NCBI GenBank assembly: GCA_001179505.1
Contig: CDMY01000077.1
Location: forward strand, 145,461 to 209,460
From: Vitrella brassicaformis
Lineage: Eukaryota > Sar > Vitrellaceae
Direction: 5' to 3'
DNA length: 64,000 nt
Within the stretch, counting starts at the first letter, position 1, and each line of letters starts with the position of its first letter. Positions 46,001 through 57,143 of the stretch are shown one piece after another. The position numbers and the translations under genes were made by a program. Below the pieces are notes generated by a model. That model worked only from the letters and a program-made list of their open reading frames with translations. It ran no database searches and was not told the DNA's origin.

Positions 46001-49000
46001 TACACTGGGAGAGAGGGGGGGGAGGGATCGATTGGAGGGAGTGATAGCGCTTTGAACTTACTCCACACGTATCACGTATACATAAGATATATACAGCCGA
46101 CCTAGCTAGACCAGCCAGCCCCGCCCCGCCCCGCCCCGCCCAGCCTCACTCGCCGATTTGTCGCTTCCTTCGTATACCGTCCTTCTTTCTATCTTTGGGC
46201 GTTTGGCACGTGCCCCTCTATCAAATCTGTTGTATGTATAGCATGCAAAAAGACAGAGCCGGCCGGCCGGCTGGCTGGCACGCGCGCAGGTTTGTTCGAT
46301 ACCCAGACAGGCAGGCAGAGGGAGGGAGGGAGGGAGGGGGGGAGAGAGAGGCGGGAATGGATGTATATGCGTCGCGTGCGGGTCGTTGGGGGTGTCTGGA
46401 TGGGTGGCGGGAGAGGTTCGCTCGTTGCAATTTTTCTGGAGCGCTAGGTGGAACGACCGGATGCTCGCTCCACAGGTAGGTACACAGACAACAGGTGGGA
46501 ACACACAGATGGACAGACAAACTGACAGAGAGAAAGAAAGACCAACGGAAGTGTACTCACCCCATCCACCGTGTCTGTCTGTCTGTAAGGGGAGGAGGAC
46601 TGCTGCTACGGACTGACCTGCCCTGTGTCTGTGTCTGCCTGTGTCTGATGTGCTGTGTGTGCTGGGCTGTGTGGCATGGTGTCGTGTGGTGTGGTGTGCG
46701 ATATGGTGTTGTTGTCGGTGTGGATGGATGGATGGATGCAAGGATGGGGGGTATAGGTGTGGTTGCAAGGTGACTGACTGCTGACTGCTGACTGAATGCT
46801 TGCTTGCCTGTCTGTCTGTCTGTCGTGAAATGGAGTTTCTTGTCAGTGGCTGATGGATGTGACTGATGCGATCGATTGATTGATTCATGTGACTGACGTG
46901 GACTGGCGACTGTGTGTGGGTGGGTGGGTGGGTGGGTGTGTGGATGTGTGGGTGCGTGTGTGTGGTGACTTGCGTGAGCGCCGCCCATTCATTCTGTCTT
47001 CCCCTGTTTCAATCTTGGCATTCTTTTTTTGGCGGGGGCCTGTCAGGTGCGGAGGGGAGGAGGTGGCCCAGACAGACAAAGAGACAGACAGACAGGTGGG
47101 TGCTGGGGCGCACCGACTGACTGTAGCTAGCGATGCGGGATGCCTCTCTGCCCAAAAGGACGCAAGGAAGATGGAGAGGCCTCCCTGACTGACATGACTG
47201 TCTGACTGACTGACTGCCCCGCCTGTTAGGTTTGTCTCTCAAGCCTCTGACTCACTGACTGACTCACTCACTCACTCCCTGCATCGTCCCTCTCACTTTG
47301 TCAGGTACACAGGTATACCTCCCACACTCGTTCGTTCTTGGCTTCAGTGAGTCGACGTGCGTGGGTCGTTTGATGCGTGGATTTCAAACACAGGCACCAC
47401 ACCCCGACACAGAGATACATACCCACACACATGCAGCCAGAAGGAAGAAGGTAGTTGACGCAGGTAGGTCAGTCAGTCAGCCGTGGTTGGGTGGGATGCG
47501 CTGAGAGTGATACCATGATGAGAGCCCCGTCGGACCGGTTTCCGCCCTCCTTGTAATTAACTGGCTGGCTACCTGCTGTGAGAGCTGAGTGAGTCGGTCC
47601 CACCGGCTACATCATGTGACTGAGTCTGATGCTCAACACCCATGGGTGGGTGGATGGCTGTGGTATGTCTGCGTGAGTGTCTTGCCTGCTCCCACTGTCT
47701 CCCTCTGTCCGGTTGTATGTGTGCCATGTTGCTCGTTACTTTGTCCTTTGCTCGTTCGTCCAGTCCACCACACGGAGTGATCATCTCGCTCAGTCAGTCG
47801 TAAGGTACGGTTCCTCTCTCACTCACTGTCTGTCCCCCTCACTCACTCTCTCGTCTGGCCTTGGCTTTCTCTTTCTTGCCGTCATTTCCGCAACCTCGTG
47901 TCTCGTCAACCGTCTAAATTCTCGCGGCGGAACGTCTCGTGCGAGTGGGGCACATCCCGCTCGCTTTGGGCGTTCCGCTTGGCGAAGGATGACTGTTGAC
48001 GATACATGAGACCGGAGGGCAACCTTCCGCTTGCTTGATCCGTGTATCCGGCTCTGCCTTGTCTGTCTGTCTGTCTGTCTGTCTGAGATGGCTACGATCG
48101 TGTTCGTCTATTTTTATGCGGCGTGGCAGGCGTTCATTCCCCATGCATCATGCATATTGGACACCCACGGCCGTCGACGATCCGTCTCCTCTCTCTCTCT
48201 CGGCAGCACCTCACGACACTACATGTACACTTCACACACACACACCCATCATGGCCCAATTGGGGAGTTGGGCACATTCTCGCGACGGGCCTCTCCCACA
48301 CCTTCTCTCCCTCTCATCTCGCCTTCGATTTGTGTTCTCGCCGTCATTCTAATGTCTGCTATGCTCGTCTGTGCGGTGGTTTTTTGCTCTAGTCGGTTTT
48401 TGTTGCTTTGTGCGTTATGTCTCGTTCCGTCATGTCATGCCACGTCAGGGTCACGTCAGAGAGTCAGACAGGGTCAGTCAGCTAGCGTGTTTTGATGAAT
48501 TGAGGTCGGCGTGATGCGAAGGCATCCACCGATCGTCCCCTGTCCTCTCCTGCCTGCGGCGCTTCCCAGTGTTGACTAGCCCAGCCCGTCTACCTGTGTT
48601 TCTTGATTGATTGGCGGCACAGACAGACAGAAGGGGGTCTTTCTGTCCCCCGTTTTTTGGACAGACAGTGCAATCAGGTCGCGTGCTGTGTTGGGGGTTG
48701 GGTTCTATCTGTCGTGTTATGTTATGTTGCTTGCTGGATGTGGAGAAGGAAGGGAGGGGGCACATGCGCATCACATCTCCATCACACGCACGCATGAAGC
48801 GTTCCATTCCATTCCGTCCATTTAGGCCTGTCTGTGTGAGTGCATATGGTACCCCCTCTTTCTTGGCTGGCTCTTCATGGCTGGGCGGGGGCGGGGTGGG
48901 TGTGTGGGGGTTGAACGGCACCTAATTCGATGGTTCCTTATCTGCATGCATATGTTCGTGAGGGAAGGGCAGCACACGAGACGAGACAGCGGCACAGACA

Positions 49001-51149
49001 AGACAAGACACGGAGGAGGGAAGTAAGAGTTTTAAGAGCAGGAGAGCCAGCTGTAAGATGTGCTCACGCGAAGCGACCGACCAACCATCACTGGAGTGTG
49101 GGAGCGAAGCGCACACTGGGTGAGGCAGAGGGGTGTGGTAGTGTTCTCAATGCAGTATTTTTGTCTGCTGTGGTGGGGCCACGTGCGTAGCAGAGCGACA
49201 GAGGGATCGATGGACGGGTGGCCAGTCCCCCTTTTTTATGCCCTTCGCGTGGGTCAGTCACCTCACGCGAGGCGACACGGTGGGTGGGAGGGGCACTAGC
49301 GCTGATGAACGGGGGGAGGGGGGGGGCACGAATCAGATCATGCTACGTCCTAGAGCGCTCCCTCGTGTTTTCTATATGCTGCTGGTGCCATTTACCGGTC
49401 GCGGTGTGGGCGGGCCACTTCATACAAACGGCCAGGGTTTTGCACATTCATTCATTCATGATTGATCTTTGATGCTGACCGGTGCGGTATTGTGAGGTTT
49501 CATCTCGCTCTAGATCGCCATGCAGTCATTCCGCCTTGGTTGCACACTTCTACATCTATACACGCTTCTCCTTGGCAGCGCAGCCGTCCTTTTTGTTCAT
49601 CCGCCCATCCCCCGGTCAGGCAGCCGCATACTCACCATATCCCTTGATGTACGTACCCACACACACTACTCTCACACGGACGGATGGATGGTTGGATGCA
49701 CACAGATAGGTCATAGGTGTCGGACGGGCGGACATCCATCGATCTCGATCGATGCACCCATTCCATTCATCACACGGCATAGCGCACTTACAGACAGCCA
49801 TCCACTGTGTTGTTGTTGCACACACGCATGGCTTAACGACGGTTAGCCCATGCAGGAGGGGGAGGGGGTGGGGGGGTGTTAGGGTGGGTGGGTGGGAGCA
49901 CTGTGCACAGACACCCCACATCCACATCCACACACATACACACACACCACATTCCATTCGTTGATAGGTGCACCGCGACCGTGACAATGAATGAATGCGT
50001 ACATACATACATACATACGTACATATGAATGCGTACATCACACGTGTATGCATGTGGTGGGGTGAGGGGAATGAACTGTGCGGCCGTCAGTCGTAACCCT
50101 TGATTCCTCCCGCCTGCCGATTCTTTTTCTGGTGTGGGAGGGAGGGAGAGGGGGCAGGTACGACAAAAGCTGGCTGAGTGAACTAGATGAAATGACTGCA
50201 TGCATGTGCTCTCTTTCTCTGTATGCCTACATGGGTGGGATGGGATGGTGTTCTGTGATCGGGAGGGATGGATGGATATACGCCGTTTTTTAAACCAGCA
50301 GCGCCCTCCCTCGCCCCGCTGCATAATGCACGCTGTCAGTCAGTCAGTCGGTATACACATGATGTGATATGTATCCTCACATACACACATCCACAACACA
50401 TTCACACGTACAGCAGTCGATCGCGCGGTGCGTGAGCGAGGAAGGTGGTGAGTGGGACGGAGGAGAGTCGCGCAAGTACGTGCACGTTGCACGCAATCAG
50501 GAAAGAAAAGGTGCGTGTTTTTGCGGCCTCTTGTCTAACTTTTCCTGTCCGCTGTGTGCGCCGCTCAAACATGGTGTGGCCACTCTGGCTGGCAGGGAAT
50601 GGGAGATATGAAGCACACGCATCCAGTGACGACCGGACGATAGTGCAAACGTCGGCCAGTGAGGGAGGGAGGGGAGGTGAGGAGGGGTGAGGTGAGGTGT
50701 CAGTCAGTCAGTCAGTCAGTCAGTTGGGACTGGTGGCCGTCGATAAGCTTCCCACTACATAAGTGCATTCATGCAAACTTCGGCCGACCGAGGAACAGCG
50801 CTGCGTTTCGTTTGCTGCTGCTGCATTTGGTTTGTCATGGGGGTTTGAGGGTCACGGGGCGGGGTACAAAAACGAACGGAGGAAGGGGCGGATGGTGTAC
50901 ATCATCAGCTTTGTATGTCTGTGTTCACGGGCACCTAATGGATCGCAGCAAGCGCAGGAAGGGAGAGCTACAGAGAGACGATTAATAGAGTTTGCTGATA
51001 TGTACGAGGTGTGATATGAGACGATCGCTCTATGGACCGACACATCGCAGTGTACCGATAGGAGTGTTTCACTAATGAAGCTCAAACTACGACCAACACA
51101 CAGCAAAAAAGGTATTCAGCGGTCAAACTGACCCACGCAAACGAACAGA
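43069..51149. other. Roughly 8 kb gene-free, simple-repeat-rich region
   Basis: No open frame here has coding character, splice structure or family motifs. The DNA is a patchwork of short arrays: TGATG at 43070-43103, GGCT/GACT near 43465-43500, ATTGG at 43670-43690, ATTC near 44045-44075, CTAC near 44135 and 44290-44315, GGAT at 44168-44186, GTGA near 44830-44850, CGTA near 45545, TCCGC at 45717-45736, CCCCG near 46120-46140, GAGG near 46318-46340, GTGG near 46915-46940, GTCT near 48060-48085, CATA near 49998-50020 and CAGT near 50700-50723. It ends at the inner edge of the right inverted arm. It stands out against gene-dense surroundings. Confidence 0.7.
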
Positions 51150-51439
51150 CAGGCAATCAGACTTCCTTCCGGTCCAAACGAATTTTCGGTCGTCAAGCTG
51201 GCCGTCTCGCAGAATTAACTGCATGCACTAGCTTCTGCGATTGAGTTTGGTGCCTTGACGATGCGTTGCGGCATTTGCACTCGTCCATTTATGATTCATT
51301 TCCACCTGCTGCATGGTCATTGATATTTTGTTTGTGTCTGTCTGTCTGTCCTCTTCATGTGTTCACATACAGTCGTTCTCTCATGCATTGCACTGATCCG
51401 TCAGTCGTTTCTTGTGTGTCTGCTCTGTCTGATTCCTCA

Positions 51440-52119
51440 TCACACGATGGTGGACCGCGGGTACGACACGTCCTTCAGCCTACACGACACGACATCCATC
51501 AATCATCACAAGTCTGTTGGCTGAACTAACCGGAGTGATGGGATGGATGGGACTGGGAAGTCGCTGTCGTGCTGGTACTCCTTCTCGTAACTGGCAACAC
51601 ACACACACACACACACACTCACACACACACCTGTCTGTCATGCGGTGCACTCACTAGTAGGCGATGGATTTGCGTGCGTCCCTCTCATATCTCCTGCGCT
51701 CTTTCCTCTGCCTGGCCAGCTCCCGTGCCTTCTGCATCGCGAGCGAGGGGCCCGGCTTGAACGCACCCAGAGGACGATCCGCACCACCACTGCACACACA
51801 TGGCACACATACATCAATCAGCCACCATTGGTCCCTCCGTCCCTCTCTGCTAACTTGACGAATGAGTTGTCAGCGACGAATGGCCGGCCGTCGTAGCGCG
51901 TGAAGTCAAACCGACTCGCTGATGAGGCGCGGCCGCCACTCGACTGACGCAGCACCTACAGCGAGCAATGACACACACTGTGGATGAGCTGCGGCTGTCT
52001 GCTGTGTGTGTTGGGATACGCACCATGGTGAGACAGAGGAGAAGCAGACACACGGCCATCGTCACCCGGCGGCCTGGCACCATCACGACGATCGATGCCA
52101 AACACAGTACGGCAGCCAA
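51440..52119 (-). CDS. Small single-anchor membrane protein, right copy
   Basis: Inverted counterpart of 32456-33144 with the same five-exon layout. It starts MAAVLCLASIVVMVPGRRVT, then the same hydrophobic AVCLLLLCLTM anchor. Exon 2 reads VLRQSSGGRASSASRFDF, with TRYDGRPF where the left copy has MRYDGRPF. The end is LKDVSYPRSTIV, stop at 51440. The changes are few and conservative, and no frameshift or stop is present, so both copies appear functional. Function unknown. Confidence 0.7.
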
Positions 52120-52227
52120 TGACTCACACTCAGTCGGTCGGTCGGTCGGTCGATTGGCAGATAAAGACGCTCCACTGAGTCAACCGATCCATTACAATTA
52201 CATGTCCGCATCTGTACGCACACACAC

Positions 52228-52243
52228 GTGTATACGTATACAC
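52228..52243. repeat. Perfect 16-base palindrome (right arm)
   Basis: Same gtgtatacgtatacac palindrome as at 32339, in the equivalent position between the transporter and the small gene. Confidence 0.85.
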
Positions 52244-52482
52244 ATATGTACGTAATGTGTCCAAATGACACACACAGAGAGAAAAATGACGACCGACCAT
52301 CAGTCGAACGAATTGCACACATGCCAACACACACACGCGTGTTGCCAACAAATACACACAGGTCACTCCGACTGGACACAGTGATACTGTCAAGCGTCCA
52401 TACTACAAAACAGCACAACCACCAACGGTGCCTAGCTTCCCGCACACACACATGTGCTCACAGCCCACACCCAGTCACTCTC

Positions 52483-53733
52483 TCATACGTCCGAAAAAGA
52501 CTCCTGGCTGCCCCCCACCGCCTGGCTGTCGTTGCTCCCATACGCCTGTGTGGCGGCAGCCAGCCGTGAATCCTGGCCATCCCCATCACTCTTGAGTGCC
52601 GCGCCATTCGCCGTGTCGAGCGTTGTGGTGGCCTGGTCGGAGCTGCGGTAGTCGATCCACAGAGTGACGGCCGACTGGCCCGCCAGAGACACAACCACGA
52701 GGGCCACGCCGACAAGCGCCAGGTCGGTGGGCCTCTCGCCCTGGACAGCGAACAGGAGCAGAGGGCCGAGGACGGTCTCGAGACACATGTACAGCGCCAC
52801 CTCGGCCGGATGCAGATACCTTCACGGTGGAAAGCAACAGAGAGACAATCATGCATTATGTGTCCAGCTGGGAGCTTCCCTGCCTCCACTCTCTCTACCT
52901 GGGCGCGATATTGACAGCCACGATGGCTACAGGGTAGCAGACGCCGCCCATGGCCACGAACCATGCCATCTCCACATAGCTCGGCGAGAAGGGCCGCATG
53001 TCGATCCCAACACACGCCACAATCACCACAGAACACGCCAACGCGTACACGGCAAGCACCCTGGCGTCCACTCGAGGGTGCCGGGTGCTCACGTATCGGA
53101 TGCCCACCAGGTACCCCGCAAGAGCCGCCGCAGTCACCAGTGCCAGCACATTGCCCAACACCCGGCCGGCGCGAAAGTCAGCCACAAACACCAAAACGAT
53201 GCCGGTCAGCACCAGCACAATCGCCACGGCCAGGCTGACGGCAATCCGCTCGCCCAGCAGCAGGTAGGCCAGCAGGGCGGCGAAGATCGGGTTGGATGAG
53301 TAGATGCCGAGTGCGTTGGCGGCAGTCGTCGACACAATGGCGGAGGGGAAGCACGCCATCGACACGATGAACGGCACGATGCAAAACAGAACCGACGCGC
53401 CGCCCTCTGTGAAGGTCGACAGCCGCCGCGATGAGTGCGTGGTCGCCAGCACCACCACCAGAAGCACAGCCGCTGCCAAAGCAGACCGGAAAAATATGAT
53501 CGTCCATATGCTGAAGTGCTGCACCTGCCTGCACAGGACCAGGGCAAAGGAATCGAACACAAAACACAGACACTGCATATAATGCTCTCTTGTTTTTCTT
53601 GCTTGTTTGTTTGGGCTGACCGCAGTAGGAGTGCGTCGGGTGTGATGGCGATGACGCCAATCAGTATGGTGAGCGTCCCCTTCACCCGGTCAGGCAGGCG
53701 GACCGATGCGCAGCGACGAACATTCGCCGGCAT
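52483..53733 (-). CDS. EamA/DMT-type multi-pass transporter, right copy
   Basis: Inverted counterpart of 30842-32095, start MPANVRRCASVRLPDRV at 53733, three exons at matching positions, stop at 52483. The membrane segments are the same as in the left copy. Differences seen are mostly at loops and the tail (e.g. STRHP for GTRHP, ERPTDLALVGVAL for ERPTRLALVGVSL, TTLDT for TTIET). Intron 1 differs clearly from the left copy (several substitutions and small indels), while exon 2 is almost unchanged, which points to purifying selection on both proteins. Divergent from the ankyrin-like gene. Substrate unknown. Confidence 0.85.
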
Positions 53734-54021
53734 CTATCGCCTTATCGAACGCCAATCTCGTCTTCTGTCCACCCGTTCGTTTCGTCGGCTCTGGTGAGAG
53801 CGGTTTCACGGAGCAGCAGCGCACATAGGTGGAAGCAGATCTCGGAGGCTCCTCCCTTGTGACGTGCTCTCTGAGTCGTCATCGGGTCCTGCAGGCGACG
53901 GCATCGATTGCTGATTCAATCCGGTGCGCTTCAGCCAATGTATGTGTGTGACATGGCAACGAGGGATGAAGGGAAGCATTGATGAGGCGTCTTGTCCTGC
54001 CTCTGTGTTGCAGATGTTACT

Positions 54022-55695
54022 ATGATGTCTGATCAGCCCGCCAGCACCGCCCAGCCGCCGCTAATGAATGACGGCATCGACCTCTGCTGGCAGCCCAGCA
54101 CCAGCCCCGCCACAAAGCGCCTCGTCCACCGCATTCTGCGCCGTGAGCTGACGCCCGCCATCGCCACTCGACTCATCCAGACCAAAGGAGCCGACCCCGA
54201 CGCACTTGTCGGCTTCCACGAGAAGGCATCTGGAGTCCACTCATCCACCAAATGGGTGCCTCTTCTGTCGATGGCGATTGACGACCCGACAGGCAGCGTC
54301 CCCTATGTGTGGTGGATGTCTTCGGACCTCAAGACGCCCCTGCTGCTCAAGCCGTGGTCGTCTCGCCAGCTGCAGCGCAAGATACTCCAGGCGCTCATCA
54401 GCTGCGGCGCCAACGTCAACCGCTATCATCCCTATCACGATGGCATGAGGCCGATCCGTGTGGCGGCCAATACGGGCAACATTGAGGCAGTGGAGGTGCT
54501 GTTGGCCACAAATCAACTCGATGATATAGCCTTCCCCCTTCCCGTCGTCCCTCCCCTCCAGACGTCGCAAGCCTATGGCGATGCCCTCATCGGTGTGGCG
54601 CGCCGACTGATGCAGCACGACCCTTCACTGAGTGGCCGTGCGGTGCTCTCAGCTGCTATTTCACGACCCCTTCTGTCCAAGGCCTTCGTTTACGAGTACG
54701 TGGACACCCTAGTGCAGCACGGGGACCCCATACCGGCAGCCACGGTGCGCAGCGCACTCTTCATTGCCGCCCATGGTGGCAGCCACTGGGTGGTGGACTA
54801 CCTGTGCCAGCGCCTCGCCACTCCCACTGAGATCAACCCTGCACAAGGTCACCCGCTGCTCTGGAGTGCCGCAGATCAGCTGCAATTCCTACTTGAGCAG
54901 TGGGATGGTGACGACGACAATGTACCGGACCGGACGGCTGAGCTCATCCGCGAGCGCAAGCTGGTGGTCCGGTCCTTTCTGCGGGCGGGGGCCGACCTCT
55001 CGACGAATGTCCTGCCCACCACCACGCCCGTTCAGCGGAAGCGGCGTGAGCTGGTGCTGAAGGAGTACATCACTGTGCTCAACGAGCTGCCCTTCGTCGT
55101 CATGGACGCGATCAACGCCGCCCTCGCCCCCCAGCGCGACGCCGACATCCTCATGACGCGCATCCTGCCCCTGGTGGATCACAACGACGAGGACGCCTCC
55201 CTCCCCCACCCGCCCTCCCCCTCGCCCCTCTCATTCGGACCACAGGAGGCCGCCGCCATCGCATGGAAGATCGGGGCCTTCCTGCACGACCCCCCCGCCG
55301 CATTCACCGCCATCAACAGCTTTCTCACCAATGCGTCGGCGCTCAAGCGGCGCGTCACGGCGGCTGTTGGGCATTTCGTCAAGTGGGCGGCGACCAAGAC
55401 GGTCAGCAATCGGCAGGTGGTGGGCGGGTGGAGCCGGGGGCCGGACGGGCAGACGGTGCGTGTGCCGCAGCTGCAGTGCTTCGCCATCGATGCCGGGCAG
55501 CACCACACACACAGACGGCTGGGGGTGCGTGAGGTGGTGCATCGCGCCGGGCTGGATGAGGTGCGGCAACACGGCCTAGAGGGGGTGGTCAAGGGCTTCA
55601 ACAACGAGGAGGGCAATGACGACTGTCAGTTCCAGTGGGGCCGCCTGGGCTACGTCGACCAGACAGGGCAGTGGGTGTCGTTGGGCATCAGCTGA
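54022..55695 (+). CDS. Ankyrin-like repeat protein, right copy, full length
   Basis: One long coding exon starting MMSDQPASTAQPPLMN and ending WVSLGIS at 55695, about 557 residues. A tgttgcag just upstream suggests a 5'UTR intron. Degenerate ankyrin-like repeats appear in the first two thirds (ILQALISCGANVNRYHP, GNIEAVEVLLATNQL, VVRSFLRAGADLSTNVL). The last ~180 residues, from about ALAPQRDADILMTRIL to the end, are much more alike between the two copies than the middle. The C-terminal portion (VPQLQCFAIDAGQHHTHRR, GVVKGFNNEEGNDDC, RLGYVDQTGQWVSLG) is not ankyrin and I do not recognise it. Intact, unlike the left copy. Confidence 0.8.
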   Translation: MMSDQPASTAQPPLMNDGIDLCWQPSTSPATKRLVHRILRRELTPAIATRLIQTKGADPDALVGFHEKASGVHSSTKWVPLLSMAIDDPTGSVPYVWWMSSDLKTPLLLKPWSSRQLQRKILQALISCGANVNRYHPYHDGMRPIRVAANTGNIEAVEVLLATNQLDDIAFPLPVVPPLQTSQAYGDALIGVARRLMQHDPSLSGRAVLSAAISRPLLSKAFVYEYVDTLVQHGDPIPAATVRSALFIAAHGGSHWVVDYLCQRLATPTEINPAQGHPLLWSAADQLQFLLEQWDGDDDNVPDRTAELIRERKLVVRSFLRAGADLSTNVLPTTTPVQRKRRELVLKEYITVLNELPFVVMDAINAALAPQRDADILMTRILPLVDHNDEDASLPHPPSPSPLSFGPQEAAAIAWKIGAFLHDPPAAFTAINSFLTNASALKRRVTAAVGHFVKWAATKTVSNRQVVGGWSRGPDGQTVRVPQLQCFAIDAGQHHTHRRLGVREVVHRAGLDEVRQHGLEGVVKGFNNEEGNDDCQFQWGRLGYVDQTGQWVSLGIS

Positions 55696-55775
55696 CTGCT
55701 TCAGTGGGGGACAAGACGGTTTCGGTGTGGTGGGTGGTATCGGTTTAAGTGCTGACTGATTGGGACAATTCTGTG

Positions 55776-56143
55776 CTCGTCTGTGTGTTGTATTCATGTT
55801 GACCTGCTTTCAATTGCTGCCTACACGGGCTGCAAAGCCGAAGTTCACTCCATGATTCATAGCCGATAGAGTCTTCGGTCAGCTGCACGTATTCGTCACC
55901 ATCCCCCAAGCAAAAAAACTTGTGTATACTGCACAACACGCCAACACGCAGTGTCCGGTGGCGTTCCTCAGGCCATGTCAAAAAACGACACGACTGGGGA
56001 AGGACCCACACCGCCTCTATACACACAGGTCACCAAACGTCCAGCAGAGAGCAGACAGACAGGCTAAACGAGCAAGACAGCCAAGACATGGCCATGTACA
56101 TCCACTCGTAGGTACGCAGAGCAGCACTGGAAATGGGGTGGCC
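55776..56143. other. Spacer between the right arm and the deaminase gene
   Basis: About 370 bases between the outer edge of the right arm and the stop codon of the minus-strand deaminase. No gene or repeat recognised. Confidence 0.45.
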
Positions 56144-57056
56144 TCATCCTCCTTGGCTGGCAGCGATGCGCTGGGCTCTTTCGAAGAGTGCGTTGCACTC
56201 GTCCTCCAGCACCGCTCCCCGCACCAGGGTGGGCGGCTTCCTGAACGACTCACGAATGACCGTCCTGACATAGACAGCACCACGGTGGGGACAAGAAGAG
56301 GTCAGGAGTGGGCATTCCTTCTGCTTACGAGGTGCTGATTTGGATCTGGTTGTAGCCGTACTGGGTGAGCTTCTCTGAGAATCGGAAGACACGCAAGGTG
56401 ACGGCAACGGTGCAATGCGGCAATGCATGATTCACACTTCAGGAGTACTGACCGATGCTGGTGCCGTAACAGATTCGATGTATGTTGCCCGTCCACTCGA
56501 TGGCGCTCGCGCACATGGCACATGGCTCGCCCGTCGTGTAGAGGGTGACAAAGCGGCCGCTCACCTTCCCATTCGTCTTCCTGACAGGCACACACAGGCA
56601 GACAGACTCTCCCATACACGTGAACGATTGTGTGCTTCTTTGCTATGCACCTGAGAAGCTTCGCGATGGTCGTGGTTTCGCCGTGGTAGATGGGCCTGCA
56701 CAGATGGCACACGAGCATTGCTCAGGCGTCATCCTGCGTTTCGTCTGTTGTGCGTATTCTCACCCGATGTATGGCGGTTCGTTGTTGTGGCCGCGCATCA
56801 GCTCCACCATCTCTCTGTCACTCGTCTCATCCACGATCAGACAGCCGAAAGGGAAGCGGGGCTGCTTCTCGCCTTCAGAGATAGCTACTCTCATGGCCCT
56901 CTCGTCGTAGGGTCGCACCAACATGTTCTCATCGGTGCCATCTGCCATCTCGCGGCCCATTTGTCGCGTTGCCTGCTCCAGGATGCGCATGGGGAATGGC
57001 AAAGGCGGTTCCGACAGATCTGCGAGCTCAGCGATGGTGCGAATGATCGAACTCAT
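56144..57056 (-). CDS. Zinc-dependent nucleoside deaminase (CMP/dCMP deaminase family)
   Basis: Five exons on the minus strand with matching phases at every join checked; start MSSIIRTIAELADLSEPPLP at 57056. The zinc and catalytic motifs are clear: HGE in PIYHGETTTIAKLLR (His ligand, Glu proton shuttle) and the Cys pair in TTGEPCAMCASAIEWTG, followed by NIHRICYGTSIG. An earlier segment RFPFGCLIVDETSDREMVEL is the usual first strand of the fold. The end is EKLTQYGYNQIQISTS, then TVIRESFRKPP, and stop at 56144. HGE rather than HAE, and the EKLTQYG stretch, point to a cytosine/guanine deaminase-like branch rather than tRNA adenosine deaminase, but the substrate is unproven. The end of the large downstream gene lies 87 bases upstream of its start. 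Confidence 0.85.
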
Positions 57057-57143
57057 TGCACGCGCGCATTTCGAGCGAGCGCTTCATTGACCCATAAAAT
57101 CGATTAATAACATAGCACGCACCACTCATCACGTATTACGCAA

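Larger units (their letters stand above)
51150..55775. repeat. Right arm of the large imperfect inverted duplication
   Basis: Reverse-complement counterpart of 28225-33430, holding the small membrane protein (minus), the transporter (minus) and the ankyrin-like gene (plus). The arms face each other across about 17.7 kb. This arm is shorter because it lacks the 30064-30817 insert. Its ankyrin copy keeps the full C-terminus. Confidence 0.9.

Noticed and set aside
46280-46300. Possible tRNA T-loop (gttcgat) in the desert
   Set aside because: No matching A box, anticodon stem or acceptor stem could be found at the right distances.
43069-51149. CRISPR-like or satellite array
   Set aside because: The repeats are short mono-unit microsatellites of changing type, without regular spacers or a long constant unit.
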